NCBI GenBank assembly: GCA_020853395.1
Contig: JADYYY010000010.1
Span: 372,001 to 436,000 of the forward strand
Reading direction: 5' to 3'
Source: Acidobacteriota bacterium
GTDB taxonomy: Bacteria; Acidobacteriota; Vicinamibacteria; Vicinamibacterales; SCN-69-37
Length of the DNA stretch: 64,000 nt
Shown: positions 53,045-61,855 of the stretch, one piece after another
How the letters are laid out: the number at the start of each line of letters is the position of its first letter
How positions within the stretch are numbered: position 1 is the stretch's first letter
The notes under the pieces: generated by a model
What the model was told of the DNA's origin: nothing
The model's input: the letters and a program-made list of their open reading frames with translations, nothing else
Database searches by the model: none
Translations under genes and position numbers: made by a program

Positions 53045-53776
53045 TCACGTCGCCGTTTCGCCGGGCGCGAGTTCCAGCACGTCGATGCCGGTGCCCGCGA
53101 GATGGGCGCGCAACGCCGCCGGCGTGCCGGTCAGGAGCGGGAACGTCCCCCAGTGCATCGGCACGACCTGCCGGACGCCCAGCCAGCGAGCCGCGATCGC
53201 CGCCGTGTCCGGACCCATCGTGTAGTGATCGCCAATCGGCAGGAACGCAATCGCCGGGCGATAGATCTCTCCGATCGTCTTCATGTCGCCGAAAAGCGCC
53301 GTGTCGCCGGCGAAGTACAGCGTCGGCAGATCGGGCGCCCGCAGGACGAACCCCGCCGCCCCGCCGAGGTACACGAGGCGCCCCTGCTCGGCGATCGATC
53401 CGGTGTGCACGGCGGCGGTCATCGTGACGCGCAGGTCGCCGATCTGCTGGGTACCGCCGATCCCCATGTGGCGCACGCCTTTCAGGCCCTTGCCGGCGAA
53501 GTGCTCGCCGAGCTCGAACAGGCACACGACCGGTGCCCGGCTGACACGCGCGATGGCGAGCGCGTCGGCCGAATGGTCGTCGTGGCCGTGCGAGACCAGC
53601 ACCAGGTCGACCGGGACGAGCGCGTCCGGCGTCGCGTACCGCGGCGGGCAGAGCGGGTTGCCGAGCCAGGGGTCGGTGATCACCCGCTGCCCGGACGGCA
53701 ACTCCAGCAGGAACGTCGAGTGCCCGAGCCACGTGATGGCGAGCGGACGAGGGGACGGAGACGAATCTGGTGCCAT
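53045..53776 (-). CDS. MBL-fold metal-dependent hydrolase (UPF0173-like)
   Basis: A 243-residue metallo-beta-lactamase-fold protein. The metal motif is HGHDDH (His63, His65, Asp67, His68 region), with WLGHSTFLLE at the N-terminus, HTGSI, YFAGDTALFGDM and VVPMHWGTFPLLTG at the C-terminus. The length and motifs match the UPF0173 group, whose substrates are not firmly known. It diverges from lipA across 38 bases that contain overlapping -10-like elements. A TATTAT on the minus strand ends 23 bases before the ATG. Confidence 0.9.
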   Translation of the reverse strand: MAPDSSPSPRPLAITWLGHSTFLLELPSGQRVITDPWLGNPLCPPRYATPDALVPVDLVLVSHGHDDHSADALAIARVSRAPVVCLFELGEHFAGKGLKGVRHMGIGGTQQIGDLRVTMTAAVHTGSIAEQGRLVYLGGAAGFVLRAPDLPTLYFAGDTALFGDMKTIGEIYRPAIAFLPIGDHYTMGPDTAAIAARWLGVRQVVPMHWGTFPLLTGTPAALRAHLAGTGIDVLELAPGETAT

Positions 53777-53798
53777 GGCGATTGCCGCGATCGTGTTC

Positions 53799-53804
53799 GA
53801 TAAT
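53799..53804 (+). promoter_or_regulatory. Putative -10 element for lipA
   Basis: GATAAT on the plus strand, 10 bases before the ATG at 53815. It overlaps TATTAT on the minus strand (53805-53800) that can serve the divergent hydrolase gene. Confidence 0.45.
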
Positions 53805-53805
53805 A
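53800..53805 (-). promoter_or_regulatory. Putative -10 element for the MBL hydrolase
   Basis: TATTAT on the minus strand, 23 bases before the ATG at 53776, overlapping the lipA -10. The whole gap between the two start codons is 38 bases, so one element may drive both. Confidence 0.45.
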
Positions 53806-53814
53806 GAGCGAACG

Positions 53815-54741
53815 ATGTCCGACGTCGCTCCCCTCCAGTTCATCCGCGGCCGCCGCGTCAAGGACACCACCTTCGCCCGTGAGCCGAAGCCGGCGTGGCT
53901 GAAGGTTCGCGCGCCAGGATCGCCGAACTACCTGCGGCTGCACGAGCTGATGCGCGGGCTCGGGCTGCACACCGTCTGCGAGGAAGCCCGCTGTCCGAAC
54001 ATCGGCGAGTGCTGGCATCACGGTACGGCCACGTTCATGATCCTGGGCGACGTCTGCACGCGGGCGTGCGCGTACTGCAACGTCGCGCACGGCACGCCGG
54101 CGCCGCTCGATCCGCACGAGCCCGAGAACCTTGCCCGCGCCGTGCACACGCTCGGGCTCTCGTACGTCGTCGTCACGTCGGTCGACCGCGATGACCTCGA
54201 GGACTTCGGCGCCGGCACGTTCGCGGCCACGGTCAGGGCAATCAAGGAGCACCGGCCGTCCTGCCGGGTGGAGGTGCTGATTCCGGACTTCCAGGGCCGC
54301 GCCGAGGCGCTGCGTACGGTGCTCGAGTCGCGGCCCGACATCCTGAATCACAACACGGAGACGGTTCCGCGGCTCTACCGGCTCGCGCGCCCCGGCGGGC
54401 GGTACACCCGCGCGCTCGAGCTGCTCGATCGCGCCCGCCAGTGGGCGCCCGACATTCCGACCAAGACCGGCGTCATGGTCGGGCTCGGCGAGACCTGGGA
54501 CGAGCTCGTAGAGGTCTTCCGCGATCTGCACCGTGTGGACTGCCAGATTCTGACGATCGGGCAGTACCTGCGGCCGACGCTCGCGCACATGGCGATCGCA
54601 CGCTACTACACGCCCGACGAGTTCGCGGAGCTCGAGCGCATCGCGCTCGACCTCGGGTTCGGCCACGTCGAATCCGGGCCGCTCGTCAGGTCGTCCTACC
54701 ACGCCCACGAACAGGCCGAGACGTACGCGGCGCGCACGTGA
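53815..54741 (+). CDS. lipA: Lipoyl synthase
   Basis: A 308-residue radical SAM enzyme that inserts sulfur into octanoyl chains to make lipoyl cofactors. Both [4Fe-4S] clusters are recognisable: the auxiliary cluster at Cys55, Cys60 and Cys66 (CEEARCPNIGEC), and the SAM cluster at Cys81, Cys85 and Cys88 (CTRACAYC). The C-terminal RSSYHA motif carries the Ser that ligates the auxiliary cluster. The length is typical. No lipB is next to it. The ATG has a GATAAT hexamer 10 bases upstream and no ribosome binding site. A uracil-DNA glycosylase gene follows after 16 bases. Confidence 0.95.
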   Translation: MSDVAPLQFIRGRRVKDTTFAREPKPAWLKVRAPGSPNYLRLHELMRGLGLHTVCEEARCPNIGECWHHGTATFMILGDVCTRACAYCNVAHGTPAPLDPHEPENLARAVHTLGLSYVVVTSVDRDDLEDFGAGTFAATVRAIKEHRPSCRVEVLIPDFQGRAEALRTVLESRPDILNHNTETVPRLYRLARPGGRYTRALELLDRARQWAPDIPTKTGVMVGLGETWDELVEVFRDLHRVDCQILTIGQYLRPTLAHMAIARYYTPDEFAELERIALDLGFGHVESGPLVRSSYHAHEQAETYAART

Positions 54742-54757
54742 CCTTGCACGGACCGGC

Positions 54758-55453
54758 ATGATTTCGACGCTCGACACGGTGCGGGAGGCGATCGTCGGCT
54801 GCGAGCGATGCCCTCGCCTGCGCCGGTACTGCAGCGAGATCGGGCGCACGAAGCGCGCGGCGTACCGGCACGCCACCTACTGGGCGCGGCCCGTGCCGGG
54901 CTTCGGCGATCCCGCGGCGGTGATCGCGATCGTGGGGCTCGCGCCGGCCGCCCATGGCGCGAACCGCACGGGACGCAACTTCACGGGCGACGGCCCTGGA
55001 GGCTCAGGCGACTTCCTGATGACGGCACTCCACGCCAACGGCCTGGCGAACCAGCCTTACTCCCGCGATGCCGACGACGGGTTGCGGCTCGAGACAGCCT
55101 GGATCGCCGCCGCGGCTCGCTGCGCGCCTCCGGACAACAAGCCCTCGCCCGGCGAGCTCCGCAACTGCTTCTCGCATCTGAGCAACGAGCTTGGCGCGCT
55201 GCTCAACGTGCGCGTGCTCGTCGCGCTCGGACGCATCGCGTTCGACGCCTGCCTCCGTCTTGCGGCCGAGCGCGGCTATCGTGCTTCACCGCGGCCGGTC
55301 TTCGAGCACGGCGGCGTGTACCGGCTCGGCCCGGATCTCACGTTGCTCGCGGCCTACCATCCGAGCCGGCAGAACACGAACACCGGCCGGCTGACGCCAG
55401 CGATGCTCTCGAGCGTCTTCCGAACCGCCGTCAGGCTCGCGCGTACGCCGTGA
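54758..55453 (+). CDS. Uracil-DNA glycosylase, family 5 (UDGb)
   Basis: A 231-residue DNA repair enzyme that removes uracil and some other damaged bases. Motif A is GLAPAAHGANRTGRNF, where the usual catalytic Asp/Asn is absent, as known for UDGb, and motif B is AYHPSRQNTNTG. Cys15, Cys18 (CERCP) and further Cys residues near 25 and 119 (AARCAPPDNKPSP) may bind a [4Fe-4S] cluster as in family 4/5 enzymes. It is convergent with the operon starting at 55457. Family 5 enzymes are mainly found in thermophiles and some high-GC bacteria. Confidence 0.93.
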   Translation: MISTLDTVREAIVGCERCPRLRRYCSEIGRTKRAAYRHATYWARPVPGFGDPAAVIAIVGLAPAAHGANRTGRNFTGDGPGGSGDFLMTALHANGLANQPYSRDADDGLRLETAWIAAAARCAPPDNKPSPGELRNCFSHLSNELGALLNVRVLVALGRIAFDACLRLAAERGYRASPRPVFEHGGVYRLGPDLTLLAAYHPSRQNTNTGRLTPAMLSSVFRTAVRLARTP

Positions 55454-55456
55454 GCT

Positions 55457-58039
55457 CTAAGCCGTACGCCCTTCGAACAGCCTGATCCTTCGCAGCCACA
55501 CGTCCGCCATCCACAGTCCGAGCGCCGTCACGACGAGCACAGGCCAGAGCGCGCGCCGCGCGCGCTGGTCCCCTCGCCCCTGGCCGGTCAGGTCGACCGC
55601 ACGTGGCCTGAAAGTGCCGCCCGTCGCCGAGGCGACCGCGCGGAGCAGGGCCTCGTCGGGCGGCCTCAGCCGGTACTCCGCGTCGAGGTCCGGGACGATG
55701 TGGCGGACCGGCGAGGCAGTCGACGGATCCATCCCCGCGAGCGAGATGGTCAGCGGCCGATCGGCGATCGCGATGACGGTGCCTTCGTATCGGCCTGGCG
55801 CGACCTGCCTGGCCGACACGTTCACCTGCGCGCCGTCGTCTGCCTGTACGTGCACCACCGGCTGGAGCAGATCCCGGTAGCGGCCGGCCGCATCGCGAGC
55901 CTCGACGGCCACGCCGAGCGCCCGCGCGTTGTTCCGCACGGCGCCCTCTCGCAGCTCGATCGACAGCGGCTCCAGGTGCTGGCGCGCCACCGCGCGCACG
56001 ACCGCTGAGAAGAAGGGCCCATATCCGCGCCAGCGCACCCACGCGGCCGCCCACCGATCCTTGACGTCCGATGCGAAGACGGCGGTTCGGCCGAGGCCGA
56101 ACGGCCAGAACGCAAGGATCGGATCGTCGCGTCGGGTGGCCAGGACCTCGGTGGCGGTGTCCTTCAGCACCATGGCCGTGCGGCCGCGCAGCGCCGGGAC
56201 GTCAGACAGGTCGACGCGGCTGAGCACGCTGCGCGCCTTGACCACCGGCACGATCGCTTCGCCTTCCTCGAACGCCGACATGGCCGTTCGCGCTTCCTTG
56301 ACGAAGATCTGCGTGACCTCCGACGCATCCTGAACGACATAGGGCCGGCCGTTGCCCCACTTCGCGATGTTGGACAGCAGCGCGGCGTCGGCCGCCGGCC
56401 CGACGGCGATCGACGAGACGGTGATGCCGGCGTCCACCATCTTCTTGACGAGCCCTTCGTAATCGTCGGGGTACGACCGCCCGTCCGACAACAGCACGAC
56501 GTGCTTCGCGCTGGCCTTCGTCTTGACCAGCATCAGGTAGGCCTGCTCGACCGCCGGGTAGATCAGCGTGTCGCCGCCGGGTTGGATGGCCGTGATCGCC
56601 TTTCGGATTTCGTCGCGATGCTGACCGACGTTGCGCGGCGTGACGTCCCAGGCGTAGCGATCGTCGAACGTGAGGATGCCCACGGTCTGGCGATCGGTCA
56701 GCGCATCGACCGCGGCTTGGGCTGCCGCCTTGCACAGCTCCATCACGCGGCCGTTCATGCTCCACGACTTGTCGAGCACGATGACGAGCGCGACGTCGGG
56801 CTCGTCCTTGCGCTCGAAGGTGACGGGCAGCATCCGCTCGAGCTCCGTGTGCCGGTATCCCGGCGGCCCGCTCTCGGCGTTCTCGCCGAACACCGACTCG
56901 CCGCCAGCCACGAGGACGCCGCCGCCCTCGCGCTCCACCCATGCCGACAAGGCGCTCATGGCCGCGTCCGGCACCGCGGTTCTCGGCACGTCACTCAGGA
57001 TCACCGCATCCCACGCGTCGAGCGCGTCGGCGCCCGTCGGCAGCGCCGACGGCGGCTGGACCGTCACGTCGAAGCCGCCCTGATCGAGCGCGCCCTGGAG
57101 ATACGTCGCGCTCGCTGGCGCCCCTTCGACGTACAGCACCTTGACCCGCGGCTGCACGAGCACCTCGCGCGAGAGCCGATTGTTGGCGGCGAGCGGATCG
57201 CCTGCCACCCGGAGACTGACCTCGACGACGTGCGATCCGGCCGCCTCGAACGTGGCGCCGAGCGGCACCTCGTTGGACCCGGCACGAAGGGCCGTTCGCG
57301 CGGTGGCCAGCACCCGGCCCGCGTCACGCAACTCGATCGTCGCGTCGGCGGCATCGCGCTGACTCCCGATGATCGCCGTCAGCGCCGCCGCGCCGCCGGC
57401 CGGAACGAGGTCGGGCACGTCGATCCCGTCGACCCATGCGTCGCCGAGGTCACGGACCTCGAGCGGCTCGACCGACACGGGCACACCCTCGGCGGCGAGC
57501 CGGAGCGCCGCCGCGTGCACGTCGCCGCTCGTCTCGTGACCGTCCGAGAAGAGCACGATGCGCGCCCGATGCCCTGGCGGCAGCTCGGCGCGCGCCTGCG
57601 ACAGCGCGCGTTCGAGATCCGACCCGGCCCGGCCGATGTCATCCACCTCGCCAGCAGCGTCGACGCTCGCGACCGCCCTCAGCGCCTGCGTCCCGTCGAG
57701 CACGCGGGTCCCGCTGCCGAACGCCACGATCCTGAACGCATCGGGCTTCGCGGCCGCGTTCAGCGCGTCGATGCGCGCGGCGGCCTCGACGATCGCGCGG
57801 CTCGCGATGCTGTGCGACACGTCGACGACGTAGACGATCGCCTGGCGCGAGGACGCCGTCGACACGACGGGCCGGGCCAGCGCAGAAACGAGCAGCGCGA
57901 GGAGCAGCGATCGGACGGCGGCCTGGAGCACGCGCTGTTTCGCGTTGAAATTGGTGCGGCCGAACCGCAGCGCCGCCCAGACGATCGGAACGACGAGCAG
58001 CAGCCACAACGCGCCCGGCGCGGCCAGCGTCACCGTCAT
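55457..58039 (-). CDS. Two-VWA-domain membrane protein of the Bat-type operon with glutamine-amidotransferase-like middle
   Basis: An 860-residue protein with two N-terminal helices (about 8-26 and 42-58), a first von Willebrand A domain with a reduced MIDAS motif (Asp73-x-Ser75-x-Ser77), an Ig-like and a class I glutamine-amidotransferase-like region (about 298-385, AWVEREGGGVLVAGGESVFG) that lacks an obvious catalytic Cys, a second VWA domain with MIDAS Asp423-x-Ser425-x-Ser427, and a C-terminal helix (about 838-852). It is the last gene of the operon, and its start ATG is 1 base from the previous stop. Proteins of this kind are membrane-linked and may bind divalent metal and partners. Confidence 0.85.
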   Translation of the reverse strand: MTVTLAAPGALWLLLVVPIVWAALRFGRTNFNAKQRVLQAAVRSLLLALLVSALARPVVSTASSRQAIVYVVDVSHSIASRAIVEAAARIDALNAAAKPDAFRIVAFGSGTRVLDGTQALRAVASVDAAGEVDDIGRAGSDLERALSQARAELPPGHRARIVLFSDGHETSGDVHAAALRLAAEGVPVSVEPLEVRDLGDAWVDGIDVPDLVPAGGAAALTAIIGSQRDAADATIELRDAGRVLATARTALRAGSNEVPLGATFEAAGSHVVEVSLRVAGDPLAANNRLSREVLVQPRVKVLYVEGAPASATYLQGALDQGGFDVTVQPPSALPTGADALDAWDAVILSDVPRTAVPDAAMSALSAWVEREGGGVLVAGGESVFGENAESGPPGYRHTELERMLPVTFERKDEPDVALVIVLDKSWSMNGRVMELCKAAAQAAVDALTDRQTVGILTFDDRYAWDVTPRNVGQHRDEIRKAITAIQPGGDTLIYPAVEQAYLMLVKTKASAKHVVLLSDGRSYPDDYEGLVKKMVDAGITVSSIAVGPAADAALLSNIAKWGNGRPYVVQDASEVTQIFVKEARTAMSAFEEGEAIVPVVKARSVLSRVDLSDVPALRGRTAMVLKDTATEVLATRRDDPILAFWPFGLGRTAVFASDVKDRWAAAWVRWRGYGPFFSAVVRAVARQHLEPLSIELREGAVRNNARALGVAVEARDAAGRYRDLLQPVVHVQADDGAQVNVSARQVAPGRYEGTVIAIADRPLTISLAGMDPSTASPVRHIVPDLDAEYRLRPPDEALLRAVASATGGTFRPRAVDLTGQGRGDQRARRALWPVLVVTALGLWMADVWLRRIRLFEGRTA

Positions 58040-58040
58040 C

Positions 58041-59807
58041 TCACACCGTCACCCGGCGCTGCCAGGTGCACCACTCGACAGCGAGCAGCAGGATCGCGAG
58101 CAGGACGGCCGACGTCCACCACGGCCGTCCCGCGAGGCCGAGGGCGCCGCCATTGCGCCGCTCGTCGTCCGACAGGCTCGTCCGCATCAGATTCGCGATC
58201 TCCGGCGCCCCGACGTTCACGCCGACGACGCTGCGCGACCCTCCCGTCTCGACGAGATAGAAGCCCTGCGCGCGCAGGGTCGCGAACGCGCGATCGCCAG
58301 CGCGGACGAGCGGCACCACGCCGCCGTCGGGTGCGACGACACGAGAGGTGCTCGCCGGCAGCTCCATCGGACCAGGTTCCCGCGACTCGCCCGCGGCCGG
58401 CCGTGCCAGCCAGTCGATCGCGTTGCCGATCAGCACGGGGAAGACCGGCGCCGCTGCCAGGTTGGATTCGGCCAGGCTGAACGCGATCACGACGGCACGG
58501 CGCTCGCCCGCGTCGACGACCGACAAGAGCGCCGTGCCCTGCTCGGAGCGGGCAATCGCCTGCAAGCCGTCTCCGTCGTACTGCCTCGCCCGCGCGATGT
58601 CGAGCGTCAGCGGATCGACGCCGGCCAGCACCGCGTGCGTGCCGAGCGTCGTCCATCTCGGCGCGATTTCGGTCGTCGTGATGCGTCCGAGCCATGGCGA
58701 TGTCGACGGCGCGATGTACAGCGCTGGGCGCGGCGGCGGCTGTGCCGGCACCCAGCGATCGAAGATCAGGACGTCGCCCGCGTCGGCCGACGAGTAGGCG
58801 GCCGGCGTCTTGAACGTGGCGCGGATGTTGGGGTCGTGCCGGAGCAGCTCGCCGATGGGCTGCGGGGCATCGCTCACGACCGTGACGGCAATCGGATCCG
58901 CCAGCGTCAGCCACGACACCGCGTCATCGTCGACGTCGAGCGCGTCGTCGGGCGCGCTCACATGGGCCCGGAGGCGCGCGCCACCGTCCGGCGTGAGCGC
59001 CACCACCTCCCGCGAGACCTCGCCGGGCGCCAGCGTCACGCGACGGTCGACCAGGACGGCCGTCTCGCGAGTGACCGTGATCCGCACGTCCTGAGCATGG
59101 GTCGCGAAGTTCGAGACTTCGAGATAGGCCGAGGGCGCGGCGGTGGACGAGGTCGCCGGCCGCGCGCTGAAAGCCGTGATGGCCACGTTCGGCGCCGGTT
59201 CGAACACCGAGTGCACGACCACGCCGGGCTGCCGCGGACGCACGACGGCGCCGTCGGTGAAGAAGTGCGTCGCGACGACGCCCTCGAGCGACGGCCAGGC
59301 GCCGCTGTCGCCGCCCGACGGCGAGAGCCGATCGAGCGCGGTCGCAACCAGCGCGACGTCGGACGTCGGCCCTTCGACCAGACCATCGGCGGTCGTCGCG
59401 ATGGCGACGTCCTCGCTGCCGGCCGCCTGCGCGAGCGCACGCGCGGCCGACACGGCGTGGGCCCAGCGCGTCGCGCCGTCCGACGTTCGCGCGCGCATCG
59501 ACCAGGACGCGTCGAGCACGATCAGCAGCCGTCCCCGGCTCGAGGCGCTCACCCGCGGGCCCGGCCGGCCGACGGCGACGGCGAGCGCCACCGCGACGAG
59601 CACCGTGATGGCCAGCGACACGACGCGGCGCACGCGCTCCCACCAGGTGAGCGCCGCGGCCCGATCGAACACCCGCCGCCAGAGGAGCAGCGACGGAACG
59701 ACGATGCGCGGCGGACGCACCTTCATCCGGAACAGCAGCGCGGCTGCCACGCCGGCGACGGCGATCAGCGTCCACGCCTGCCAGGCCGACAGCGCCGCGA
59801 ACGTCAT
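58041..59807 (-). CDS. BatA-domain/von Willebrand A membrane protein
   Basis: A 588-residue protein. The N-terminus is a BatA-type module (LSAWQAWTLIAVAGVAAALLF and VPSLLLWRRVF), with two helices. The VWA domain follows with MIDAS Asp99-x-Ser101-x-Ser103 (VLDASWSM). The rest of the protein is a long extracytoplasmic part, with a last helix near the C-terminus. Its start overlaps the DUF58 stop (ATGA at 59807-59804). In Bacteroides a similar bat operon aids oxygen tolerance; here the role is only inferred from relatives. Confidence 0.88.
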   Translation of the reverse strand: MTFAALSAWQAWTLIAVAGVAAALLFRMKVRPPRIVVPSLLLWRRVFDRAAALTWWERVRRVVSLAITVLVAVALAVAVGRPGPRVSASSRGRLLIVLDASWSMRARTSDGATRWAHAVSAARALAQAAGSEDVAIATTADGLVEGPTSDVALVATALDRLSPSGGDSGAWPSLEGVVATHFFTDGAVVRPRQPGVVVHSVFEPAPNVAITAFSARPATSSTAAPSAYLEVSNFATHAQDVRITVTRETAVLVDRRVTLAPGEVSREVVALTPDGGARLRAHVSAPDDALDVDDDAVSWLTLADPIAVTVVSDAPQPIGELLRHDPNIRATFKTPAAYSSADAGDVLIFDRWVPAQPPPRPALYIAPSTSPWLGRITTTEIAPRWTTLGTHAVLAGVDPLTLDIARARQYDGDGLQAIARSEQGTALLSVVDAGERRAVVIAFSLAESNLAAAPVFPVLIGNAIDWLARPAAGESREPGPMELPASTSRVVAPDGGVVPLVRAGDRAFATLRAQGFYLVETGGSRSVVGVNVGAPEIANLMRTSLSDDERRNGGALGLAGRPWWTSAVLLAILLLAVEWCTWQRRVTV

Positions 59808-60670
59808 GCGACGAGCCCTCCCTCGCGGAAGGCGGTCAGCACGATGTCCTCGAACGGCTCGTCGGCGCTCGCCCGGACGTAGACGAGCCGATAGCGATCG
59901 CAGAACGCTTCGATGGCATCGGCGTACGCGCTCCAAGCGTCGGCGTAGGCTTTCGCCAGGCCTGGCGTCACGTCCACGTCGCGGTACTCGCCCGACTCGG
60001 CGTCGACGAAGCGCACGCTGCCCATGGCCTCGAGGTCGCGCTCCGCGGACGAAACCACGTGAACGACGAACACGTCGTGCCCGGCGCCGGTGAGCAGCCG
60101 CAGGCCCGATTCGAACCCGGCCGGATCGAGGAAGTCGGACACGACGATCGCGAGGCCGCGACGGTAGGGCCGCGCCGTGAACTGGCGCAGGCTCTCGTGC
60201 AGGTCGGTCGGCCCGCCGGCCTCGAGCTGTTCCAGACGATCGAACACCGAGAAGATCCGGTTGCGGCCGCGGCCTGGCGCCGTCTCGCGGGCCAACGTCT
60301 CGCCGAACGGCAGGATCGTCACACGATCGAAGTGCACGAGGCCGATGTAGGCGAGCGCAGCCACGACGCGTTTCGCCTGGTCGAACTTGCGCAGCTCCCC
60401 CATCGACCGGCTCGTATCGAGGAAGAGATAGACGGGCAGGTCCTGCTCCTCGTCGAAGAGCCGCAACAACAGCCGGTTCAGCCGCTTGTAGGCCTTCCAG
60501 TCGATGTGCCGGATGTCGTCGCCGGGCGCGTACTGGCGATAGTCCGCGAACTCCATGCCGCGGCCGCGCATGCGCGCCAGGCGGTCGGCGCGGTCGCGCC
60601 CGACGAACGCGCGCGTCGACACGAGCCGCAGATACTCCAGCTTCTTGAGGAAGCCTTCGTCGAACTTCAT
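59804..60670 (-). CDS. DUF58 domain protein (VWA-like)
   Basis: A 288-residue protein of the DUF58 family. It contains the conserved GDDIRHIDW motif (50-58) and a VWA-like MIDAS Asp85-x-Ser87-x-Ser89 (LDTSRSM). It is predicted to be cytoplasmic and to dock with the MoxR ATPase as an adaptor, based on known MoxR/VWA pairs. The ATG at 60670 begins the conserved KFDEGFLKKLEYLRLVS start of this family; an upstream ATG at 60769 gives a longer leader that I consider spurious. 150 bases separate it from moxR. Confidence 0.9.
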   Translation of the reverse strand: MKFDEGFLKKLEYLRLVSTRAFVGRDRADRLARMRGRGMEFADYRQYAPGDDIRHIDWKAYKRLNRLLLRLFDEEQDLPVYLFLDTSRSMGELRKFDQAKRVVAALAYIGLVHFDRVTILPFGETLARETAPGRGRNRIFSVFDRLEQLEAGGPTDLHESLRQFTARPYRRGLAIVVSDFLDPAGFESGLRLLTGAGHDVFVVHVVSSAERDLEAMGSVRFVDAESGEYRDVDVTPGLAKAYADAWSAYADAIEAFCDRYRLVYVRASADEPFEDIVLTAFREGGLVA

Positions 60671-60820
60671 TGCGAGGAGCTCCGCCTTTCGAGCACGCTC
60701 GCGTGCCCCTCGAACGTCTCGCTGCACACCGCCGACTGGTTCGCGGTCGCTCGCTCGTTTCGTGACCACACCAGCGGGTCAGCCCCTGCGGCCAACGACA
60801 ACTCGAGGGCGCTCATCCCA

Positions 60821-61810
60821 TCAGGCCTGCACCGACGCGACCAGCTCCTTCACCAGCAGGTCGGTGTCGATCCGCTCCGCCTCCCCTTCGAAGTTGAGCA
60901 GGACGCGGTGCCGGAGGGCCGGCAGCGAGACCGCGCGCAGGTCGTCGACGGACACGAAGGCCTGGCCGTGCCTGAGCGCATGGATCTTGGCGGCGAGCAC
61001 CAGCGCCTGCGCGGCGCGGGGGCTCGCGCCGTAACGCACGTACTTCTTGACGAGCGGCGTCGCATACGGCGAATCCGGATGCGTGCCGAGCGTCAGCCGG
61101 ATCGCGTAAGCCTGCACGGGCCGGGCGATCGGCACCGAGCGCGCGACCTGACGCATGGCCATGATCTGCGGGCCGTCCACCACGCGCGCGACCGACACGT
61201 CGCTCGGCTGCGTCGTCCGGTCGAGGATCTCGTGCATGGACTCCTCGGAGGGGTACTCGACCTTCAGCTTGAAGAAGAAGCGATCCATCTGCGCTTCGGG
61301 CAGTGGATACGTACCCTCCATCTCGATCGGGTTCTGCGTGGCGAGCACGAGGAACGGCTGCTCGAGCTGGAACGTCGTCTTGCCGACGGTGACGCTGACG
61401 TCCTGCATGGCTTCGAGGAGGGCCGACTGCGTCTTCGGCGTGGCGCGATTGATCTCGTCGGCGAGGATGACGTTCGCGAAGATCGGCCCCGGCTGGAACT
61501 CGAAGAACGTGCCGCCGTGCGGATGCTCCTGGACGATGTGTGTGCCGACGATGTCGGCTGGCATCAGATCGGGCGTGAACTGAATTCGCGAGAACTTCAG
61601 GTGCAGCACGTCGGCCAGCGTGTGCACCAGGCTCGTCTTGCCCACGCCGGGGATGCCCTCGAGCAGCACGTGCCCGCCGGCCAGCAGGCTCGTGACCGTG
61701 TGGTTCACGATGTCCTCGTGCCCGACGATGCGGCGGCCGACTTCGGAGGTGATACGGGCGAACTGCTCGCGGAACTGATCGATGTGCTGGGCGACGGCGG
61801 TGGCAGTCAA
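60821..61810 (-). CDS. moxR: MoxR-family AAA+ ATPase
   Basis: A 329-residue AAA+ chaperone-like ATPase. Walker A is GIPGVGKT (52-59), Walker B ILADEINRATPKTQS with the family's DEINR, sensor 1 LATQNPIEMEGTYPLPEAQMDRF, and a C-terminal lid with RYGASPRAAQAL. MoxR ATPases act with VWA and DUF58 proteins to assemble or activate other complexes. It lies 45 bases downstream of the DUF4175-like gene in the same operon. Confidence 0.95.
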   Translation of the reverse strand: MTATAVAQHIDQFREQFARITSEVGRRIVGHEDIVNHTVTSLLAGGHVLLEGIPGVGKTSLVHTLADVLHLKFSRIQFTPDLMPADIVGTHIVQEHPHGGTFFEFQPGPIFANVILADEINRATPKTQSALLEAMQDVSVTVGKTTFQLEQPFLVLATQNPIEMEGTYPLPEAQMDRFFFKLKVEYPSEESMHEILDRTTQPSDVSVARVVDGPQIMAMRQVARSVPIARPVQAYAIRLTLGTHPDSPYATPLVKKYVRYGASPRAAQALVLAAKIHALRHGQAFVSVDDLRAVSLPALRHRVLLNFEGEAERIDTDLLVKELVASVQA

Positions 61811-61855
61811 CGGCGGTTCTCGCTTGAGGAAAATGGCGACGCGGAACGGCGACGC

